DNA of 64,000 nucleotides from Cryptomeria japonica (taxonomy: Eukaryota; Streptophyta; Pinopsida; Cupressales; Cupressaceae): assembly GCF_030272615.1 (NCBI RefSeq), contig NC_081405.1, forward strand, positions 469,828,008 to 469,892,007, in the 5' to 3' direction. The translations under genes were made by a program, and so were the position numbers. The notes under the pieces are model-generated. The model was not told the DNA's origin. It ran no database searches and worked only from the letters and a program-made list of their open reading frames with translations. Shown here in pieces: positions 57,366 through 64,000 of this stretch; position 1 is the stretch's first letter, and every line of letters begins with the position of its first letter.

Positions 57366-57900
57366 TCTGAACTTGATTGGTCATGAACCAGATAAAAAGA
57401 AAGGTGTTTAGCTTGATTTGAAGCGATGAAGCTAAACATAGTTTGACTAAAGCGATACCGATCCCGAACTTGATTGAACTAGGAATGATAGAGAGCAAAG
57501 ATACCAAAATTGAACTTGATTGATCAAGAAGTGGATCTTACTGGTCTAGAACTTGATTGATCTAGATACATCGAGCGAAGATAAAATCAATCTTGAACTT
57601 GATTGATCAAGATATGATGAGTGAAGATAAATTTTTCCATCTTGATTCGATGCGAGGAAACTGAACACCTGCTTAGATTGAGTGTGTGATTGAAGATACT
57701 CTTTAAACCCTTGATTGAGTTTAAATGAATAATCAGCTTGATGAAAAGCGATGAAACTGATTAACGTTAAGAGACTAATTCAAATGAAGGCAAATATTAG
57801 CTTGATATGAAGAGATGAAATTGATATGCCCCTAGTGATTGATTCGATTCAGATGATCAAGAGATCTCAACTTGATGTGAAGCAATGAAGTTGAGATGCC
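57366..57900. repeat. Degenerate repeat array next to the 3' LTR of I
   Basis: GAACTTGATTGATCAAGA or close forms at 57369, 57466, 57512, 57549 and 57595, mixed with CTTGATxTGAAGCGATGAAAC forms at 57412, 57641, 57737, 57800 and 57870, the last two ending in GATATGCCCCTA/GAGATGCCCCTT. The core TTGATCAA is self-complementary. No coding sense. Confidence 0.65.
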
Positions 57901-59039
57901 CCTTAGCAATAAGAATTTGATTTGATTTTCTTTATTTGAAAATAATTTTTGCTCGACTTTTGACGAAGATTTGAAAATTTTCTTGACTTTGAAGATGTGA
58001 GAATCATGATGTCATGAGTATGCCCCCTCGGGAGCGAAATCGAAAGATAGGAAGGGTACATGATTATAGGCAATTTTTGGTGATGATAATGATTTGAGCA
58101 CAAATGATTTAGAGGAATATTTGAAATTTTGGCGTTGATTGATAAGAAATTGAGCGCAAAGTTGTTTTGTAGAATAAAATTGAATTGAGATTCAACGTTC
58201 ATTACTTAGAAATTGAGAGCAATTTGAGGAAAGAATGAGCATTTAATGAAAAGTTCTAAGTGGTCCAAATTTTATGAAATTGACTTGCAAAATGATCTCA
58301 AATTTCAATTTCGATCTTGAAAATGGAATCAGAATAGGCAAATTAGCTAAGGGTACAATTTTCATGTCCATCGGAGCAAGTTAAAAGATTAGGGTTTTGG
58401 CTATATATGGGTTAAAAGTGTCATTTTCAATTCATTTTAACCTCCCAAGTTAGAAAATTCAAAAATCCTTCTACGAAGAAAAATTGTGGTTCCCACTCGT
58501 GAGTATCGATTCAAGTGCTAGAGATGACATAATTGACCCTGGATCTATGATCCAGGGGTAAGTGATCGATCTTAAGCCTCTTTATGTTCTCAATTTTGAA
58601 TTTTTTTGTTGATTTTTCATGTTTTTGGCACGTTGAAGTCGGGTTTTCATGTTTTGTCATGTGAGATAGGATCATGTCTTGTACGACAAACTGTTAAAGT
58701 TTATTTTGTCATTTAGGGTCATTAGTTTTGTCGTGTGACACCTACCCTTCTATTGTACAACAACATTCATAAGAGACCATTTTGTTGTCCAAAGTCTATT
58801 CTTGTGTCATATGGGGATCTTTTGTTGTACGAGGCCCATTCATGACTCGTACAAGTTTCTGCCCTTCTGTGTTTTGTTGTTTGGAAAACATTGAGCATTT
58901 TTGAAGGTCCAAACTTGAAATTTTGACTTGGCAACTAATGTAGTTGAATTTGCCTGATTTTTAACTTCTCTTGTAGGCTTATTTGGAATGTTTTCTGATA
59001 CTCCATTGTTTGATTTTTGCAGGTTTGATTACCTCATGT
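57901..59039. other. Non-coding stretch upstream of the PMD ORF
   Basis: No ORF or known element. It is probably the leader of the antisense ORF. Around 58640-58850 there are loose repeats of TTTTGTCATGTG/TTGTACGAC type. Confidence 0.4.
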
Positions 59040-60885
59040 TCTTTTCAGATGCGTATATCCACCCACTATGACATTAGTACGGTAGTTGTCAGATGTTGAC
59101 TAGACACATTTATTTGTGTGGTTTCACCCACCTTCTTGGTTTACTAGATATCTATGTGAATCACGGAATGCTCACAGCATTAGTTGAGAGATTTCATTCT
59201 GAGCATAACACCTTCCACTTTCCAATTGGGGAGATGACCATCACTCCCGAGGACATTTACAGGATTCTTTGTATCCCTTTTGTTGGGGGTATGGTAGATT
59301 ATGATGCAGAACATATTCCTCGATTATAGGCTGTCAGCCATGTATTTAAGGATCAAGATATCTTGACACATTCTATCAGTTAGGATATTATGATAAGCAG
59401 GTATAGTGAGGCATTTCCTCTGGCTTGCATCCTAGCAGGTTTTATCGGCTGCTTTTTGATGTTGGATAGGGGACAATAGGGATTCCTTTGTGGATGGGGT
59501 AGGATGCTAGAGAGACTTGTTGAGACCCTTCAGAGACTAGGTTGGGGCTCTTGTATATTAGCACACATGTATCACGAGATGCATGAGATCATCTTTTGGG
59601 AGGGGAAGAGTATGGTTGTAGGAGTCTTGATTTTACAGGTATGGGCCTAGGAGAACCTCCCAGTTTGTAGGCCAATTGTACGTGATAGTAGGGAGCCTAG
59701 TCAGTCGATTGTATATAGGTATTATGGATATGTTACTTAGACCCATCTGGGCAAGATAGTTTTTTGGAGATGATAGCTAGATGATTTGATAGACATGGTA
59801 TGGAGACCTTATAGGGGCTTAGAGCCATGGGATGACTAGAGGATCGTGCACAGAGACCTATTTGTTATGCACCCACTCACTGGCAGATTGCAGACTGTGG
59901 TGGAGTGATTCATGGTATCTCGAGTGATGAGGCATTATGGTAGGCCTTAGAGGATCTCGTAGGAGTTCACAATGTACACAAGATATGCTGATGAGGAGAG
60001 GCGGGGATGGGCATCAAGGTTATCTTATGCTTTGAGTATGTAGGAGTTGACAGGATTGTAGCGACTTCGGTGGGACTACATGGGTGATATTGTAGATGCG
60101 GGGTATTGCCCCTATACAGGGATTGGTTCCAGCAACATCCATTCCCTAGATTTTCTGATCTGACAGAGCAGGAACCTCGTATTGAGGAGTTTGAGGATGA
60201 TGCCCCTGCACAGGGGCAGTGATAGGGATAGAGAGTCGAGGCTTTGAGGCAGGTAGGTGGTGTTCCTGGTGCTAGTAGCAGTAGGGTTCCAGCTGGGGTT
60301 GGACATTAGAGGGGTGAGGGTGGATCCCTAGGGAGTGTAGGTGTGAGGTTGTGTGGAGCTGAGGAGGAGCGAGTAGCTCCTAGACAAGTTCGATAGAGAT
60401 GGGAGGAGCAGGGTGGAGCTAGAGGTGGAGATGGGGGTGGAGAGCCTGCGAGAGAGCAAGGGGCTGACGCAGCATGGTCAATGAGGGTACGTCTAGCAGA
60501 TCTGCAGTCATAGTTGACAGTGGCTCAGACTCAGTTGGCAGAGCGAGACAACTAGCTAGTAGAGCTTAGGGCAGAGCGAGATTGTCAGTTGGTGGAGCTT
60601 AGGGTGGATAGAGATCGTCAGCTGGTGGAGCTTAGAGCAAAGTGCAATAGTCAGGTTGTGGCGATGAGAGCAGAGCGAGACACTCTTCAACAGGATTTTT
60701 TGCACCAGACTAGTCAGATGACTTACTATGTTGCGGCTTACAATGTAGCAGTTCCATTAGCTCAACAGGTTGTCCCCTACTCACAGTACATGGCATAGTC
60801 AAAGGGGGATCAAGCACCTCATCAAGATCCCGGTCAGCATGCTCCTCCTCCTCCACTTGGTGATGAGGGAGAGGCTGAGAGCTAG
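59040..60885 (+). pseudogene. Plant mobile domain (PMD) protein ORF with coiled-coil tail, antisense to element I
   Basis: One reading frame from about 59093 for over 1 kb with roughly a dozen stops, almost all TAG, and no frameshift until about 60160. The PMD start is clear: MLTALVERFHSEHNTFHFPI, GEMTITPEDIYRILCIPFVG. Further PMD blocks include WGRMLERLVETLQRLGWG, VWA.ENLPVCRPI and VWRPYRGLEPWDD. After a Gly/Glu-rich linker comes a tail of repeated 12-residue units (QLVELRAERD type) and an end HAPPPPLGDEGEAES with TAG near 60883. PMD occurs in plant MAIN-like proteins and in transposons; its biochemical role in elements is unknown. It runs opposite to the pol genes of I. Confidence 0.8.
60517..60700 (+). 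repeat. About 36-bp tandem repeats coding the coiled-coil tail
   Basis: Units read LVELRAERDCQ, LVELRVDRDRQ, LVELRAKCNSQ and VVAMRAERDT; each is 33-36 bp. Charged heptad-like spacing suggests a parallel coiled coil. Unit number could vary between copies of the element. Confidence 0.7.
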
Positions 60886-60994
60886 ATATTCTTTTTTTTT
60901 ATAGCTCTGAGATTTTTTGTAGCCTGTATGATTCTTGCTCTGATGGGAGTTTGTATATGTCATTTGACATTATTTTGTACTTTGAGACTTTATA

Positions 60995-60996
<2 letters not shown>

Positions 60997-61053
<57 letters not shown>
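60997..61053. repeat. (AT)28 microsatellite
   Basis: About 57 bp of perfect AT just downstream of the PMD ORF. The YIYIY frame on the minus strand is an artefact. Confidence 0.95.
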
Positions 61054-61054
<1 letters not shown>

Positions 61055-62690
61055 GAGATCTGATTTGACTTTATCGTACTTGTGTTGATTCAATTATGAG
61101 ATTATTTCTATATGCTTTATTCTATATGTATGCATTTCTTTTCAGTATGGATGTATGTAATGCGAATGAATATGGATGTCTATTTTTGTTTCTTTTCATC
61201 TGCAAATAAATGATGAAAATGAGTAATGAGTAATGCAAATTTTTATTTTTCTATGCAATAATATGAATGCAAATGAGTGATAATGAAATGTATGATCTAT
61301 ATAAAATGTTTATGTGTGCAGCTAACATCTCAAAACACAAGTACTCGATCAGAGAAATGATGAAAAAGAGACCACTTAGCTAAGAAATGATGATGCATCC
61401 AGCTCTCATTAAGAAAATAAAGAGATCATTATTATCATACCAAGATCACTCTAAATTCACAAAATACAGAATGAAATGCAAAATGAGATGCAACCTAAAC
61501 CTAGTCACTGGATTTAAAATGCTTAAGATTCATCATTGGGCATAACAAACATAACAGGTAGATTAGTGTTCCTTTCTTTTCAATGTGAAATATTTAATTA
61601 TCTTGTCTGCAATGATCCTTTTTTCGTTCATATCCTTGGACAAATTTCATAGGGACTCGAATTGCATGATAAAGAAATTCCCTAAAAACAGACAAAGGAA
61701 TGATGTGGACCTCCTTGTAGCATTCAAGTAAGCAGAGTCGAGGTATGTGTGGCAATTTCACCTTGCTGTGAAGGCTCTTATCACAGACACCTAACTAATT
61801 AGATGTATCTAGATCATTGGGATCATTCCTACAAGAAGAAAACAAAGAAAATATTATGCCCCCAATCCTTGCTCCTCTTAGTCAAGATAGACTTTGTCAA
61901 GTTACTCAGAGGGATAATAATCGAAAACCAATATAAAAGATAGCACACAGAAAATTTTCATGCATAGCTCACACTGTTTAGTGATTGTTTTCCATTATGT
62001 TGTTTTTCTTGTTAACTCAGTGACAAAACTCTTCAGTAGTCAGGAGAGAGGTGACTGACTCGGAGTGGACGACTAGGTTTCACTAACGGAAAGATGACTT
62101 GGTTGATACTACTTAGGATATGTAATGTGCTCTGTCAATTAACCTAAGACTAGGACATTGATCAGTTTCAAGCCATGAGGGTTCCACTGAACCAGGATGT
62201 CACAAAAGTGACTGAAATACATGTACATGAGAAAGCAAAGATGCAAGAAAGCAGGAATGCCAACGTTGCATTCCTATTTGCCAGACACACCTATTTGCCA
62301 GGTTTTCACCTACTTGGTAGAGATTCATCATTTTTTTTAACCAAGGTGCCTATTGACAAGGTTTTCACCAGGGCATTTTCTCTCTTTTTTCTCCTTTTTT
62401 CTCCTTTTTTCATTTTTTTAAAGACTTTTTATGTTTTTTATGTTTTTATTTTTTTAAGGACTTTTTCAGTTGTACAGGTTGCTAGAGCAGATAATGCTAA
62501 GTGAAGAATTTATTCAAATGGATGGTGTTAATCAGTTCACGGAGTTGTTCTCCTTTCAATGTTGAGAGTTGATAGGCACCAAAGCCAAATACTGCAGTAG
62601 CGATGTAGGGACCCAGCCAGTTGGGTTCAAACTTCCCTTTGTTGTCTTGAAACTGTTGATTTTTAGGATTTTCTCTCAGAACTAGGTCAC
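61054..62690. other. Spacer of element I between PMD ORF and integrase
   Basis: No recognised feature. A T-rich run with repeated TTTTTTCTCCTTTT lies at about 62330-62460. The small open frame at 62175-62504 has no family resemblance and falls in this simple sequence. Confidence 0.5.
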
Positions 62691-63593
62691 CAACCTTAAA
62701 TTCTCTTTGTCGAACTTTCTTGTTATATCATCTGGACATTCTCTTTTGATATACTCTGAGATGATCAAATGCCACTTACTGACGTTCATCCAGTAATTTG
62801 AGTTCTTGCAATCTAGATATTCTATAGTCTTCATCAGTAACAAGACCTTGCAAAGAAACTCTTAGAGATGGTATTTCCACTTCAATAGGTAATACTGCTT
62901 CAGACCCATACACCAAAAAGAAAGGTTTAGCCCTAGTAGGTGTTCTGATACTTGTTCTATAATCCCACAATGTAGGATTGAGTTGCAGATGCCAATCCTT
63001 CCCAGATTTGTTCACTGTTCTATGCAAGATAGTCATTAGGTTTTTGTTAGATGTCTCAGCTTGTCCATTACCTTGAGGCTAATATACTGATGACCAGTGT
63101 TGTTTAATTTTGAATTTCTCACAGAGCTTATCCAGATCTTTATTCTTGAATTGTCCTCCATTGTCAGTCATGATGGACAGTGGTATCCCATACCTGCAAA
63201 TGATATGGTTTAGGATGAACATAGCTACTTGTTTACCAGTTGCTTTGATGAGCGGAAACGCTTCTACCCACTTAGTGAAATACTCAATGGTAGTTATGAT
63301 AAATTTATGTCCGTTGGATGATGCAGGATAGATCTATCCAATGAGATCAAAGGCTAATGTGTAATGAAGGGTATAAGATCCCTTGTTGGAGCATGTATGA
63401 GATTTCCATGTAGCTGACATTTATCACAAGTCTTAGCAAATTTAATAGGATCTTTCTCCATGTCTGGCCAATAGTAGCCAACCCATAGTAGTTTCCAAGC
63501 TAAAGTAAGACCATTCGAATGAGATCCACGAACATCTTCATGGACTTTCAATAATGCATGTTTAGACTCTTTAGTTTCTAGACACCTAAGCAA
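62691..63593 (-). pseudogene. Element I integrase
   Basis: H2C2 zinc region at 63593-63354: VHEDVRGSHSNGLTLAWKLL, YYWPDMEKD, KTCDKCQLHGN. The core follows in shifted frames: EYFTKWVEAFPLIKATGKQV, IPLSIMTDNGGQFKNKD (second Asp) and QGNGQAETSNKNLMTI (Glu) near 63080-63040, then 63036-62776 with LWDYRTSIRTPTRAKPFFLV, YGSEAVLPIEVEIPSLRV. The C-terminal part (GDLVLREN-like, near 62690) is degraded. The text fits Tat-lineage gypsy integrases. Dead through frameshifts and stops. Confidence 0.88.
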
Positions 63594-63608
63594 TGTACCA
63601 TCGAAACC

Positions 63609-64000
63609 TCATCTAAATAGATCATTAGCAATGATAACATACCGTGAACCATTTTGGGTTAGGTTTCTTTTCTCATTACGGGTAAGATTTTCAAGGATAA
63701 TTTGGTCTTGTAGATAAGAGTAGATATGGCTATATTGAGATGAGTCATGTCCAATAATAGAACAAACTATTTGGGTCTTAGGAGAATCATAGGCAGGGTA
63801 ATGTAACTCTTCCACCAAGAATTCAAAGCGAAAATTGGATTCTTGCAACTTAGGTATAGATGCCAAGGTGACCATAGCATCTGTTGCTTTGTTTGCGGAT
63901 CTGGGGATATGTTGGAATGATACAAAAGAAAAATATTTCTTAAGATCATCAACCATTCTCTTATAAGGCATCAATTTCTCATCTCGAGTCTGATATGTAT
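63609..64000 (-). pseudogene. Element I RNase H end and pre-integrase linker
   Basis: Open at 63974-63609: MVDDLKKYFSFVSFQHIPRS, ANKATDAMVTLASIPKLQES. The H-I-P-R-x-x-N-x-x-A-D-A block is the end of an archaeal-type RNase H with its last Asp retained. Then a linker to integrase (QDQIILENLTRNEKRNL). Placed directly before integrase, the usual Tat position, unlike G. The N-terminal part is outside the window. Confidence 0.8.

Larger units (their letters stand above)
56132..64000 (-). mobile_element. I: Tat-like gypsy with antisense plant-mobile-domain ORF (continues past the window)
   Basis: Minus-strand order from the right edge: end of a second RNase H, integrase, a spacer, an ORF on the opposite strand (59040-60885), a repeat array, polypurine tract, and 3' LTR (56132-57292). 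Extra antisense ORFs with plant mobile domain between integrase and 3' LTR are known for Tat-lineage elements, so the layout supports one element. The left boundary is inferred from where R2 similarity ends and a TG is found. The 5' end lies beyond 64000. Confidence 0.7.

Noticed and set aside
60899-61093. Minus-strand frame with repeated Tyr-Ile
   Set aside because: Translation of the AT microsatellite.
62175-62504. 109-codon plus-strand frame
   Set aside because: Ends in T-rich simple sequence and resembles no family; lies in the spacer of element I.

Overview
This window is plant nuclear DNA and consists almost entirely of old LTR retrotransposons nested inside one another. No intact gene, rRNA, tRNA or CRISPR array was found. 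Every long coding trace is a broken gag, pol or element-specific ORF. The plant assignment rests on the plant lineages seen: Sirevirus-like Copia, Tat-like Ty3/gypsy with two RNase H domains, and the plant mobile domain. Depth of nesting, age, and large solo LTRs suggest a very large genome such as a gymnosperm; that last step is inference.

Layout. A plus-strand Tat-like gypsy (here Y1) forms the base of the left 38.7 kb: gag 1-609 and 7947-10150, protease to 11067, RT 12608-14611, then YVDD and RNase H 37864-38724. It is split by element A (610-7946), a solo LTR S1 (11068-12607, exact TSD tggtt), and a minus-strand Copia C1 (14612-37863, exact TSD gatta). C1 was itself hit by J1 (15757-16975, TSD ccaat), K (19567-25047, TSD gtaaa), solo LTR D (26511-29118) and element B (29127-35730). 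Removing D and B restores the C1 gag frame, and removing K restores the C1 integrase frame.

Right part. After a weakly defined zone (38.7-41.4 kb, with a diverged J copy and an unknown minus-strand ORF), a minus-strand gypsy G occupies about 44.85-50.58 kb. G has an archaeal-type RNase H placed before, not after, its RT. G is bracketed by two same-strand copies of a unit R (41381-44331 and 51713-56131), each with a roughly 480-codon ORF of unknown function. Copy R2 carries a solo LTR S2 (53050-54586), and a truncated Sirevirus-like piece F lies between R2 and G. From 56132 to the end lies another minus-strand Tat-like element (I), with 3' LTR, a repeat array, an antisense plant-mobile-domain ORF (59.04-60.88 kb), and RNase H and integrase running off the window.

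Best candidates for something undescribed: (1) A and B are diverged relatives that have a coiled-coil/zinc-knuckle gag but no pol; instead both carry one very long second ORF (about 1060 and 1090 codons) with the same start (MAST) and clear collinear similarity. (2) An inverted repeat brackets the polypurine tract/U3 junction in four LTR families and changes in a compensated way. (3) G has an unusual domain order. (4) The R units are placed like LTRs and contain an ORF. All similarity statements come from reading by eye; no database search was possible.
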